Of a stretch of 45,210 bases of DNA, positions 33,589 through 41,972 are shown in pieces. The notes below the pieces were generated by a model. It did no database searches, was not told the DNA's origin, and saw only the letters and a program-made list of their open reading frames with translations. The stretch is from JAENVU01 sp964639075. GTDB taxonomy: Bacteria > Actinomycetota > Acidimicrobiia > IMCC26256 > JAENVU01. The translations under genes were made by a program, and so were the position numbers. Location: contig CAZXCB010000002.1 in the NCBI GenBank assembly GCA_964639075.1, positions 1 through 45,210 on the forward strand. The letters run 5' to 3'. Every line of letters begins with the position of its first letter. Position 1 is the stretch's first letter.

Positions 33589-34562
33589 GCGAGCTCGAGC
33601 TCCGCCGCGCCCGCGACGACGATCGCGACGCGATCCTGGACTTGCTCCGACGATCGCTCGGCCGCGAGGTCGACGACCGCTATCAGGCCCTGTTCGAATG
33701 GAAGCACGTGGAGAACGCGTTCGGGCCGTCGCCGGCCTGGGTCGCGTGCGACGGTGCCCGGCTGGCGGGATACCGCGCGCTGATGCGATGGGAGTTCTCC
33801 GGCGGTGACCGGGTGCTCCACACGGTGCGGGCGGTCGACACCGCGACCGATCCCGACTACCAGGGTCGCGGCATCTTCACCCGGCTCACGCTCCACGCGA
33901 TCGACGAGCTCGCGCAGGAGGGCGTCGACTTCGTCTTCAACACGCCGAACGACCAGAGCCGACCCGGCTACCTGAAGATGGGTTGGGAGGTCGTGGGACG
34001 GCTGCCGACGCTCGTGCGGCCCACCGGTTGGCGCTCGCTCGGTCGCATCGCCCAGGCACGGGTCCCCGCCGAACGGTGGAGCACCCCCAGCCGTGCCGGC
34101 GAGGACGCACGCGCGGTGCTCGCCGACTCGGCCGGTCTCGACGCGCTGCTCGCGCGGCTCCCCCGCCCCCGAGGCGATGCCGTCCGCACGAACGTCTCGG
34201 CGGGGCAGCTGCGCTGGCGCTACGGCACGCCGCTGCTCGGCTACCGCGCGATCGTCGCACCGGGCGGCGTGGCCGACGGACTGGCCATCTTCCGCGTACG
34301 GGCGCGCGGCGCCGCCAAGGAGGTCGCGTTGAGCGCGGTGCTGGTGCCCGACGGCGAACGCCGGACCGCGAGTCGCCTCGTCCGCGCCGCCGCGCGCGCG
34401 GCCGACGCCGACTACCTGCTCGCGATCGGCCGGGAACGGGTCGGGCCCGGGGGTCTGGTGCGGCTGCCGCGGGTCGGACCGCTGCTCACCTGGCGCGCCG
34501 TGACCGCGTCGGCGCCACCGCCGGCATGGGATCTGACGCTGGGCGACATCGAGCTCTTCTGA
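33585..34562 (+). CDS. GNAT family N-acetyltransferase
   Basis: 325 residues starting with TTG overlapping the GT4 stop by 4 nt. N-terminal ELRRARDDDRDAILDLLRRS and the acetyl-CoA motif DPDYQGRGIFTRLTLHAI (around residue 90-107) identify the GNAT fold, followed by FNTPNDQSRPGYLKMGWE. The remaining ~190 residues form a second, less conserved region, so the protein is about twice the single-domain length. This large form is common in surface-polysaccharide loci and may acetylate a sugar nucleotide or amino-sugar. Ends 7 nt before a convergent sulfotransferase. Confidence 0.84.
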   Translation: MSELELRRARDDDRDAILDLLRRSLGREVDDRYQALFEWKHVENAFGPSPAWVACDGARLAGYRALMRWEFSGGDRVLHTVRAVDTATDPDYQGRGIFTRLTLHAIDELAQEGVDFVFNTPNDQSRPGYLKMGWEVVGRLPTLVRPTGWRSLGRIAQARVPAERWSTPSRAGEDARAVLADSAGLDALLARLPRPRGDAVRTNVSAGQLRWRYGTPLLGYRAIVAPGGVADGLAIFRVRARGAAKEVALSAVLVPDGERRTASRLVRAAARAADADYLLAIGRERVGPGGLVRLPRVGPLLTWRAVTASAPPPAWDLTLGDIELF

Positions 34563-34569
34563 GCTCGCC

Positions 34570-35505
34570 TCAGGACCAGGGCAGGCGCCTGGCCTCCTGG
34601 GGGTGGAGGAACAGCCGCACGAGCGCGCGCCGCGAGCGGAGGAGCTGGTCGCGCAGCATGACGTCCTCCCGGCGGCGGAGCGCCAGGCGGCGTTCGTCGA
34701 GCAGCCCGGCCGTGCTGGCGTGCACCGGGTCGACGGGCGGTGGGACGAAGTCGTCGGACACCTCCGGCAGCTCCTGCACCCGGCTCCAGAGCCGGATCTG
34801 GCTCGGCGTCGCGACCTCGGGATCGAGCTCGGGCGGCGCGCGGTGGTGGCGCCGATCCCTCGTCACCTCCTCCGTCGCCGACTCTGGGTCGGCGGCGAGG
34901 GGCAGGCCCCAGCCGGTGAGCGCCTCGCACAGCACCCGGGCCGTGGCGGCGGGAGCGTCGACGAGCTGCGAGTACGCCATCGCGATGACCCGGTGTCCGG
35001 CCGCGGCTCGCAACGCAGCGCGGTTGTAGAGCTCCCACATCATGAGCGCCTGCGCGGCTCCGAAGCCGTTGCGCGTCGCGAGCGACGCGGCGACCTCGGT
35101 CGGGTGGCGGTACACGTAGACCACGACGGGTCGGTCGCGCAGGTGTCGCTCCCACCACGCCAGCGTGAAGCACGTCCTCGGGTCCTTCCACGAGAACACC
35201 GGATGGTCCTCGAGGTCGGCGATGGCGGCACGCGCCGGCGCGTCCAGCTCCGCGAGTCGGGGCTCGGTGGCCCATCCGTCGGGAAGCTCGGGTGGCGTGT
35301 CCCACCGGCCGCCGAACGCCCGCAGGATCAGCTCGTTCGTCTCCTGGATCGCCGCGTGCTCGAAGCGGCGCGTCACCGACACCTCCGACCCGAGCCACGA
35401 ACCCATGCGGTTCAGCACGCGCGACGTCGCCGACGTGCCGCTGCGGTGCATGCCGAGGACGACGACGGCCGTCCCGGGAACGTCGCCGGAGCGGTCGCCT
35501 CTCAC
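34570..35505 (-). CDS. Sulfotransferase-like P-loop protein
   Basis: 311 residues. AVVVLGMHRSGTSATSRVLN is the PAPS-binding loop and VVVYVYRHPTEVAASLATRN the 3'-phosphate segment, with FSWKDPRTCFTLAWW between them, as in bacterial sugar sulfotransferases. The GTG start at 35505 overlaps the upstream sulfotransferase stop by 4 nt (GTGA), which identifies the start within a longer shadow frame. The C-terminal ~70 residues are Arg-rich and helical. Confidence 0.86.
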   Translation of the reverse strand: MRGDRSGDVPGTAVVVLGMHRSGTSATSRVLNRMGSWLGSEVSVTRRFEHAAIQETNELILRAFGGRWDTPPELPDGWATEPRLAELDAPARAAIADLEDHPVFSWKDPRTCFTLAWWERHLRDRPVVVYVYRHPTEVAASLATRNGFGAAQALMMWELYNRAALRAAAGHRVIAMAYSQLVDAPAATARVLCEALTGWGLPLAADPESATEEVTRDRRHHRAPPELDPEVATPSQIRLWSRVQELPEVSDDFVPPPVDPVHASTAGLLDERRLALRRREDVMLRDQLLRSRRALVRLFLHPQEARRLPWS

Positions 35506-36566
35506 CGGTCCTCGCCGCTCATCGGCGGGGGATCGTACGCCCCGACGGGTGGCGGGCCGGGCAGGCGGCGCAGCATCAGGTTCGAGTGGTAGCCGATCCG
35601 GCGCCCGGTCAGCGCGATGGCGCGGCGCACCCGCACCGACCACGCGAACCGGCGCCGCGCGATCGCGGTCCCCGCCCACTCGTGGTCCGTCTCGTAGCCG
35701 AGCGCGATCAGGAGGTCTCCCGCCACGGCGTCGAAGATCAGGCGATCCGTGCGCGTCCACGTCTCGGCCCAGCCGCCCACGCGCCCGTCGCCGTAGAAGC
35801 CCGACGGCTCGCGCACCCCACCCACGCCCGTCCCGACCGCGCCGCCCAGCGCGATCGGGCTGTCGACGTCTCCGCCCGCCATGCGCGCGAGCGAGTACTC
35901 GGCGAGCAGCGTCCGGCACGTCTCGTCGTCGACGGCCAGCCCGCACGCGGCGAACGCGCGCCCCAACGGCGCCGGATCGCCGGCGCGCAGGTCCTCGTAG
36001 CGGACCTCCACGTACCGGCCCGTCGTCGCCGCCTCGCGCGCACCGAGGACGGTGTCGCGCCACAGCGTCGCCGCGGGCGCGACATCGCTCGGTGCCCAGT
36101 GGCGGCCCCACCCCTTCGCGGCGGCGCGCAGCGACGTCGCGACGTCGCGGCCGTCGCGCACGATGTGGACGAACGATGCGTCGGGCAGGTACCGGGCGAT
36201 CAGCCCGGTGTGCCGGCTGTGCGAGGGGCTCTTCTCGACGACGGCGGTCGCGCCGGGCTCGAGCGCCGCCATCGCGGCCACCACCCGCGCGACGAGCGCG
36301 TCCACGAGGGCGTGGAACTCGTCCTCGTGCAGCAGCGTCGGGAGGCCCTTGGGCCGCGTCGTCGTGTCGGGATCGCCGGACCGCGCGTGCTGGCGGTCCC
36401 AGCCGGCCTGGATCGGTGCGACGATCGTCGAGAACACGTCGGTCTCCTGGGGCGTCACGACGTCCGGGTGCGCGCCGAGCAGCGTCTGGAGCCAGGTGGT
36501 GCCGCTGCGCGGGGAGCCGACGATGAAGACGAGGCTCCGCGTGGGTGGAGGCGTCGCCGCGGTCAC
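35502..36566 (-). CDS. Sulfotransferase
   Basis: 354 residues. SLVFIVGSPRSGTTWLQTLLGAHP is the classical sulfotransferase 5'-PSB loop (written in parts: VGSPRSGTTWLQ, then TLLGAHP), VVEKSPSHSRHTG is the conserved second segment, and FVHIVRDGRDVATSL the 3'-PB motif; an RYEDLRAG segment follows. All are canonical family motifs, so the call is firm; the acceptor is unknown. GTG start at 36566 overlaps the stop of the upstream GT2 gene by 4 nt. It is the middle gene of a three-gene minus-strand unit (GT2, sulfotransferase, sulfotransferase). Confidence 0.92.
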   Translation of the reverse strand: MTAATPPPTRSLVFIVGSPRSGTTWLQTLLGAHPDVVTPQETDVFSTIVAPIQAGWDRQHARSGDPDTTTRPKGLPTLLHEDEFHALVDALVARVVAAMAALEPGATAVVEKSPSHSRHTGLIARYLPDASFVHIVRDGRDVATSLRAAAKGWGRHWAPSDVAPAATLWRDTVLGAREAATTGRYVEVRYEDLRAGDPAPLGRAFAACGLAVDDETCRTLLAEYSLARMAGGDVDSPIALGGAVGTGVGGVREPSGFYGDGRVGGWAETWTRTDRLIFDAVAGDLLIALGYETDHEWAGTAIARRRFAWSVRVRRAIALTGRRIGYHSNLMLRRLPGPPPVGAYDPPPMSGEDR

Positions 36567-37504
36567 GCGCCCCCCGTGTCACCACGCGACGGCCACACGA
36601 GCCGGCGCACGGAGCTCAGCGCGTACTTGACCCGCGACACGCGCGCGCCTTCACCGGTGAGCGCGTGCAGGAAGAAGGGGACCGCGGCGCGGCGATTGCC
36701 GGCGGCCGCGAGGTCGGTGCCGATGTCGTAGGCGTCGCGTGCGTTGCCGCGTGCTCCGAGCTTCCACAGGGTCGGCAGGTGACGTCGGAGCACGGCCCGA
36801 TGCGCGTCGGCCTGCTCACCGGTTCGGCTGAGGCTGCCGGCACGGATCCGGTAGTAGCCGAGGGGCTCGTCGACGAACCCCGCGCGCGTCCCGCCGATCA
36901 GGTAGCGCGTCCAGAGGTCGTAGTCCTCGGCACGGCGCATGCCCTCGGTGAACATCCCGAACCGGTCCACGAGCTCGTGCCGGAACACGACCGACACGAA
37001 CATGAAGTTGTAGCAGGCGATCTCGGCGATCTGTCCGTCCTCGGACTCCGGGAACGGTCGCTTGCGCTGCTGGAGGTAGAGGCGCCGGTCGGTTGCGACG
37101 GTCTCGTCCATCATGTACGAGTCGCTGGTGACCATCCCGAGATCCGGCCGGGCCTCGAGGACCGGTACGAGCTTCGCGAGCCGTTCCGGGAGCCACAGGT
37201 CGTCGCCGTCGAGCAGGCCGATCAGCTCACCCCGCGCGGCACGGATCCCGGCATTGCGCGCCGAGGCCAGGCCGCGGTTCTCCTGGGTGACGGTCACGAT
37301 GCGCGATCCGTACCGGGCGAGGATCGCGGGGGTCTCGTCGGTCGAGCCGTCGTCCACGACGACGACCTCCACGCGCGGATAGGTCTGGGCCAGCGCGGAG
37401 TCGATGGCGCCAGGTAGGTACTCCGCGATGTTGTAGGCCGCGATCACGACCGAGACGAGCGGACGGTCCGGGACGGTCTCGGCGGCGGCTGGACGTGACG
37501 CCAC
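36563..37504 (-). CDS. GT2 family glycosyltransferase
   Basis: 313 residues. Typical inverting GT2: VSVVIAAYNIAEYLPGAIDS, VVVVDDGSTDETPAIL, ASARNAGIRAARGELIGLLDGDDLW (metal DxD; written in full only as LLDGDDLW), and RRAEDYDLWTRYL with the ED base region. GTG at 37504 is preceded by GAGGAG 11 nt upstream, which supports this start over a far longer upstream frame. First gene of the GT2-sulfotransferase-sulfotransferase unit and divergent from the sulfotransferase at 37637. Confidence 0.92.
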   Translation of the reverse strand: MASRPAAAETVPDRPLVSVVIAAYNIAEYLPGAIDSALAQTYPRVEVVVVDDGSTDETPAILARYGSRIVTVTQENRGLASARNAGIRAARGELIGLLDGDDLWLPERLAKLVPVLEARPDLGMVTSDSYMMDETVATDRRLYLQQRKRPFPESEDGQIAEIACYNFMFVSVVFRHELVDRFGMFTEGMRRAEDYDLWTRYLIGGTRAGFVDEPLGYYRIRAGSLSRTGEQADAHRAVLRRHLPTLWKLGARGNARDAYDIGTDLAAAGNRRAAVPFFLHALTGEGARVSRVKYALSSVRRLVWPSRGDTGGA

Positions 37505-37636
37505 GGGCGCTGGTGCTCCTCGGATCTCGGGTCCCACGGGCCGGCCGCACACGGGAGCTCCGGCGTGGAGAGCGGACCAGGATACCGCCGCGGAGTGCCG
37601 GTCGGGGCCGCATCGCCGTCGTGATACAAACGGAGG

Positions 37637-38425
37637 GTGAGCGCGGAGGCGTCGAGCGCGGGTGACGCCACCCCGGTCCCGATCTTCGTGGGTGGGTTGC
37701 ACCGGAGCGGGACGACGATCCTCGCGGACCTGATCGGCGCGCACCCGGACGTCGCGCCGTTGCGCGACACGGGCGCGTACCACGACGAGGGGCAGTTCCT
37801 CCAGGACGTCATGCCGACCGCGTCGCAGTGCGGCGGTCCCGGTCGGTTCGCCCGAGGGCCGCGCGCGCATCTCACCGAAACCGACGTCGTGGACGAGGCG
37901 CACGAGCGCTCCCGCCTGCTCGCCGCGTGGTCGCCGTACTGGGACCTCACCCGCGGCCACGTGGTGGAGAAGTCGCCGCCCAACCTCCTGCGGTTCCGCT
38001 ACCTGCAGACCGTGTTCCCCGAGGCGTGGTGCATCGCGGTCGTGCGCCAACCGGTGGCGGTCGCCTACGCCACCCAGCCCTGGGCGAAGCAGCCGATCGG
38101 ACGGCTGATCGAGCACTGGCTCCTCGCCCACGAGCGGTTCGAGTCCGACCGGGCCTCCGTCCGGCGCCTGCTGTTCGTGCGCTACGAGGATCTCGTGCGC
38201 GACGTGCACGGCACGCTCGCCGTCATCGACGCCGCGATCGGCCTGGCGCCGCACGCGCCGGACATCGAGGTGCGCCAGGACACGAACGACCGCTACCTCC
38301 GCCGGTGGCGTCATCTCCGCGGTCCCGTCCGGAATCCCCACCTCGTCGAGAAGGCGCGCTACGCGCGCCGGGTGGACCGCCTCGGCTACGGGTACCGGCT
38401 CGACGACGCGCTCCCGCGTCCGTGA
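37637..38425 (+). CDS. Sulfotransferase-like P-loop protein
   Basis: 262 residues. PIFVGGLHRSGTTILADLIG is the PAPS-binding loop, HVVEKSPPNLLRFRYLQ the conserved central segment, and WCIAVVRQPVAVAYATQ the 3'-phosphate segment; RLLFVRYEDLVRDV follows. The GTG start at 37637 has an overlapping, too-close GGAGGG and a TACAAA box 6 nt upstream, so it may be leaderless. Monocistronic; its stop lies 6 nt from a convergent glycosyltransferase. Confidence 0.87.
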   Translation: MSAEASSAGDATPVPIFVGGLHRSGTTILADLIGAHPDVAPLRDTGAYHDEGQFLQDVMPTASQCGGPGRFARGPRAHLTETDVVDEAHERSRLLAAWSPYWDLTRGHVVEKSPPNLLRFRYLQTVFPEAWCIAVVRQPVAVAYATQPWAKQPIGRLIEHWLLAHERFESDRASVRRLLFVRYEDLVRDVHGTLAVIDAAIGLAPHAPDIEVRQDTNDRYLRRWRHLRGPVRNPHLVEKARYARRVDRLGYGYRLDDALPRP

Positions 38426-38431
38426 GCCGCG

Positions 38432-39289
38432 TCAGGGAGCGGTCGACGGAGCCTCGGTGAACTGCCGGTAGAACTCGTCGTCCTCCAGGATCTGCGCGAA
38501 CACGCGCTCCGACAGCGCCCGGGTCTCCTGCTCGATCGCGACGAGGCGTTGCTCGGCTCGTCCCTGCTCGCGGCGGTAGCGCAGGCTCCGCTCGAGCCGG
38601 CCGAGCACGGGCACGCTCGCGGGGATGATCGCCTGGTCGCGCGCGGCCCGGACGGACTCTCGGGCCCGCGTCGTGTCGCGAAACGAGCGTGCAGGTCGTG
38701 AGCCCGCACCGTGGTGGTACACGGTGTCGGCGTACACCCCGAACCACAGCGGGTGGAGCTCCCGGCGGTTGGTGCGCAGCAGCGGGGTCCACACGACCTG
38801 TCGCGCCTCGAGGATGGCGAGCAGGTTGGCGCCGACGTCGGAGACGACGTCGCCGGTCGGTGCCGTCCACTGGTAGTCGCCGTGACCCCAGTCGCCCTCG
38901 ATCTCGTTCCAGAACCCGACCGTCGTGAGGCAGAAGCACGGGTGTGGGATCGGTTGCGCCGCGTTCTCGTCGCGTCGCACCGCCGCGAGCGGCGCGGAGT
39001 CGAGCAACGTCTCGTCGACCCGCGCGATCGGGAACGCGTCGCTGTCGATGAAGAGGAGGAGGTCGTCCGGGTCGGCTTCGGCGCTGATGATCGCGGCGAG
39101 GGCATTGAGCTTCACAGGGTGGTCGCCGGGCATGTCCTCGGCCCAGTGGAAGCGTGGGCCGTACTCGTCGAGGTCGATGCCGTTCAGCGACGCGTAGACG
39201 CGGTGCTCCGGGAGGTTGCGCCCCATGAAGGCGAGCTGGGGTTCGATCCAGCGGGGCTCCTGCCAGTGGACCGTGGCGACGTGGAGCAT
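38432..39289 (-). CDS. Predicted GT-A-like glycosyltransferase (DxDxFP family)
   Basis: 285 residues. Begins LHVATVHWQEPRWIEPQL and contains the metal-binding-type LLFIDSDAFPIA near residue 100, an AVRRDENAAQPIPHPCFC segment, and a C-terminal block LLRTNRRELHPLWFGVYADT followed by YHHGAGSR. These blocks match the gene at 10544-11500, its paralog. A transferase role is inferred from the DxD and setting. ATG at 39289; an earlier in-frame start at 39346 adds only Arg-rich sequence. The last ~50 residues are charged and helical. Confidence 0.76.
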   Translation of the reverse strand: MLHVATVHWQEPRWIEPQLAFMGRNLPEHRVYASLNGIDLDEYGPRFHWAEDMPGDHPVKLNALAAIISAEADPDDLLLFIDSDAFPIARVDETLLDSAPLAAVRRDENAAQPIPHPCFCLTTVGFWNEIEGDWGHGDYQWTAPTGDVVSDVGANLLAILEARQVVWTPLLRTNRRELHPLWFGVYADTVYHHGAGSRPARSFRDTTRARESVRAARDQAIIPASVPVLGRLERSLRYRREQGRAEQRLVAIEQETRALSERVFAQILEDDEFYRQFTEAPSTAP

Positions 39290-39451
39290 TACCTGCCGAG
39301 GCGGGCGGCGTCGACCGCTCGCGCACGCGGCTCGGGCGTGACCCACCGGCCCACCGGGGTGCAGATCATCTCCCCGATCGTACTCCTTGCTCCCGTGACC
39401 GGATCCGAGCAGCGGTCCGGCGCGACGCGGCTCTCGGGCACGCGCGAGGGC

Positions 39452-40639
39452 TCAGACGCGCGACCAGGTGCCCGCGACGTAGACCGGCGACAGTCGCACG
39501 ATCGCCTTCGGGACCGGGGACATCCGCTTGCGTCCCGACAGGATGAGCGGCCCGATCGGCTGCCACGGCGTGACCTCGGCCTTGGACCTGGTGTCCCACG
39601 CCCCGTACCAGAGGAAGAACCGCCGCGGCGGGAGGGGCAGGTGCTCGAGCAGCACCTCGAAGGTGCTCTCGCCCTCGGGGACCACGGCCTGGTGCGTGAC
39701 CACGAAGATCGGTGTGGCCGCCCCCTCGCTCACGCCGAGGTACATGCGCACGTTGTGGTCCTGGTCCGACGTCACGCTGAGGCGGACGATGCAGTCCTCG
39801 GCGACGACGGGCAGGGGCCGATCGGCGCCCCGGACGTTGACCGAGGTGACGCGGATCCCGCCCTGCATCCGCGCGTTCTCCTCCGCGCGCGCCTCGATCG
39901 CGGACCGGTAGTCGGCGAGGACGCCCTCGATCGGTCCGTCGGACTGCACGACGCCGTCGGCGAGCCACATGCCGCGCGACACCGACGCGCCGACGGCCGC
40001 GAGGTCGTGGGAGACGAGCAGCAGCGTGGTGCCGCTGTTGAGCACGTGGCGCATCCGTTCGAGGCACTTCTGCTGGAACGACGAGTCGCCGACCGCGAGC
40101 ACCTCGTCGACGATGAGGATCGCGGGCTCGAGGAACGCGGCCACGGCGAAGCCGAGCCGGACCTTCATGCCCGACGAGTAGAACTTCACCTGCCGGTCGA
40201 TCGCGTCCTCGATCTCGGCGAAGTCGACGATCTCGTCGAAGCGGTCCGCGACCTGCTTGCGCCCGAGCCCGAGCAGGTTGCCGTAGGTGACGATGTTCTC
40301 GCGGCCGGTCAGCTCGCTGTGGATCCCGGCCGCAACCTCGATCAGGGCGCCGACCTGGCCCTCGGTGCTCACCGAGCCGGCGTACGGGAACATGAGCCCG
40401 GACACGCACTTCAGCAGCGTCGACTTGCCCGCGCCGTTCGCGCCGATGATGCCGACGGACTCGCCCGGCGCGACCTCGAAGTCGATGTCGCGCAGCACCC
40501 AGCGCCAGGTGTGCTCGTTGCTCGAGCCGCGCGCGCGTGTGTACGAGCGGGTCAGGTGGTCGCGCAGGAGCCGGCGGCCGCGGTCCACGCGGAACCGCTT
40601 CCAGAGATGGTCGACCTTGACCGCGCCCTCAGCTGACAT
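39452..40639 (-). CDS. Polysaccharide ABC exporter, ATP-binding subunit (Wzt-like, with C-terminal carbohydrate-binding-type domain)
   Basis: 395 residues. The ABC domain has Walker A GANGAGKST (~residue 68), the signature YSSGMKVRLGFAVA, Walker B ILIVDEVLAVGD and the switch His in LVSHDLAA. This is the TagH/Wzt subfamily that powers export of O-antigen, teichoic acid and capsule-like polymers. A ~150-residue C-terminal extension (from about VTSVNVRGADRPLPV) has the beta-rich pattern of the Wzt C-terminal domain, which recognises the polymer's terminal modification. It overlaps the permease gene by 11 nt and lies downstream of it. Separated by 162 bp of featureless sequence from the next minus-strand gene. 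Confidence 0.93.
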   Translation of the reverse strand: MSAEGAVKVDHLWKRFRVDRGRRLLRDHLTRSYTRARGSSNEHTWRWVLRDIDFEVAPGESVGIIGANGAGKSTLLKCVSGLMFPYAGSVSTEGQVGALIEVAAGIHSELTGRENIVTYGNLLGLGRKQVADRFDEIVDFAEIEDAIDRQVKFYSSGMKVRLGFAVAAFLEPAILIVDEVLAVGDSSFQQKCLERMRHVLNSGTTLLLVSHDLAAVGASVSRGMWLADGVVQSDGPIEGVLADYRSAIEARAEENARMQGGIRVTSVNVRGADRPLPVVAEDCIVRLSVTSDQDHNVRMYLGVSEGAATPIFVVTHQAVVPEGESTFEVLLEHLPLPPRRFFLWYGAWDTRSKAEVTPWQPIGPLILSGRKRMSPVPKAIVRLSPVYVAGTWSRV

Positions 40640-41582
40640 CGGCGAAGCCCGTCTCGAGCCGCTTGAAGAGCAGGAAGGAGCCGACGAGCCAGATGCTCGA
40701 CATGACGGCGGCGATGATCGTGAGCGTCGCGTCCGGCGCCTCGCCGTACAGCACCGATCGGCGCAGCCCGTCGATGACCGCGGCGTTCGGGTTGATCGCG
40801 CAGACGATCGCCTGCCACATGGCGCTCAGCCCGCTCAGGCTCCAGAAGATCGGGGTCACGAAGAAGCCGAGCTGGAGCGCCTGGGGCAGCGCGTGCCGCA
40901 GGTCGCGCAGGTACACGGTGAGGCCGGCGACGAACATCGAGAAGCCGACGGTGAACGCGAGCAGGATGACCATCAGCGGGATCGCCCAGAACGATGTCGC
41001 GGCCGGCGCGGTGCCGTAGATGATGAACAACGCGACGAGCGCGACGGCGGCGGCGAGCGTGTTCACCCCCGCCTCGATGATCTGCGCGATGACGAACACC
41101 TCACGGGGCGCGTAGACCTTGTTCAGCAGCGGGTTGTTCACGAGGCTGCCGGCGCCGGCCGAGACCGAGCCGGTGAAGAACGTCCACGGCAGCAACCCGA
41201 CATACAGGAACAACGGGTAGGCGATTCCCTGGGTGTCGATGGTCGTGTTGCTCACGTCCTTCAGGAACGTGAGCACGATCATGAGCATGATCGGGCCGAT
41301 GAGCGCCCACGAGAACCCGAGGATCTCCTGCGAGTAGGACGCGCGCAGGTCGCGCCAGGCCAGGCTCAGCGCGACGCTGCGCGACCTCCACAGGCTGGGC
41401 AGCGCCGTGCCGAGTCGGAGCGTGCGCCTGTACCGGGTGCGGGGGTCGGGCGCGTCCGGGATCTCGCGCGTGACGCGCGCCGTGGTGCGTTCGACGTTGT
41501 CGGCCTCGGCTTCGGCCTCGGTCGCCGGCTCCTCGGAGGGTGCGGTCGCAGCGGACGCCGGCGCGGTCTCGGGGGCGGTCAC
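40629..41582 (-). CDS. Polysaccharide ABC exporter, permease subunit (Wzm/TagG-like)
   Basis: About 317 residues from the chosen GTG. A hydrophilic Ala/Glu/Thr-rich N-terminal region (~75 residues) precedes the family entry SLAWRDLRASYSQEILGFSW. Six hydrophobic helices follow, with LYVGLLPWTFFTGSVSAGAG and a VTPIFWSLSG segment typical of ABC-2 polysaccharide permeases. It forms the channel for the ATPase encoded next to it. Start uncertain: GTG at 41582 keeps consistent codon use; an ATG at 41657 and an earlier one at 41780 are in frame, but the sequence between looks partly non-coding. Confidence 0.88.
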   Translation of the reverse strand: MTAPETAPASAATAPSEEPATEAEAEADNVERTTARVTREIPDAPDPRTRYRRTLRLGTALPSLWRSRSVALSLAWRDLRASYSQEILGFSWALIGPIMLMIVLTFLKDVSNTTIDTQGIAYPLFLYVGLLPWTFFTGSVSAGAGSLVNNPLLNKVYAPREVFVIAQIIEAGVNTLAAAVALVALFIIYGTAPAATSFWAIPLMVILLAFTVGFSMFVAGLTVYLRDLRHALPQALQLGFFVTPIFWSLSGLSAMWQAIVCAINPNAAVIDGLRRSVLYGEAPDATLTIIAAVMSSIWLVGSFLLFKRLETGFADVS

Positions 41583-41720
41583 GGTGGCGGAGATTACTCC
41601 CGGCGACGCGGGCGCCCGAACGCTCGAGAGGGTCCCGGCATCACGGAGCGCGCGCATTTTCCAGGATGGCGACCTCCGTCGGCGCACCATTCGCTGGATT
41701 TCGCCACGCGGCGTCCGACT

Positions 41721-41766
41721 AATCCTGACGGGCCCTTGACACGTACGGTGACGGTCCGTCAGGATT
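41721..41766 (+). promoter_or_regulatory. Inverted repeat enclosing a TTGACA box (candidate operator-promoter)
   Basis: Arms at 41721-41734 (AATCCTGACGGGCC) and 41753-41766 (GGTCCGTCAGGATT) are complementary over 14 positions with one G-T pair and an 18-nt spacer. Inside the spacer, TTGACA at 41736-41741 matches a consensus -35; CAGGAT at 41760-41765, 18 nt later, could serve as the -10 in the right arm. The layout suggests a dyad-symmetric regulator site or an RNA hairpin over the promoter of the downstream leader and secreted-protein genes. This is inference; a terminator is less likely since no T-tract follows. Confidence 0.5.
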
Positions 41767-41864
41767 CGGGCCGACCGCACGGCCGTCCGAGCTCGTCATG
41801 ATGGGTTCGTACGGCTGGTCATGGGCGGGCCGGCCACGCCGGCCACTGCTGGGGGGAGTGCTAC

Positions 41865-41972
41865 ATGACGAGGACGGCTGTTGCAGCGTTCACCGCGTCG
41901 TCTCCTTCTCCGTACTTCCGGTCCGTCGCGGTCACGGCCGGCAACACACACGACCAAGGAGAACCACGTTGA
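41865..41972 (+). CDS. Short leader ORF, translationally coupled to the secreted-protein gene
   Basis: A 35-codon ORF that begins with ATG 5-6 nt after a very strong Shine-Dalgarno run (GGGGGGAG at 41851-41858) and ends with TGA at 41970-41972. That TGA overlaps the TTG start of the next gene by 4 nt (TTGA), the same coupling used throughout this window. The product (begins MTRTAVAAFTASSPSPYF) has no recognised domain and could be a regulatory leader peptide. It is too short to be certain. Confidence 0.5.
   Translation: MTRTAVAAFTASSPSPYFRSVAVTAGNTHDQGEPR

Noticed and set aside
38711..40636. Long plus-strand open frame opposite the exporter ATPase
   Set aside because: Antisense to clear ABC motifs and crossing two genes and an intergenic gap; the translation has no recognisable domain.
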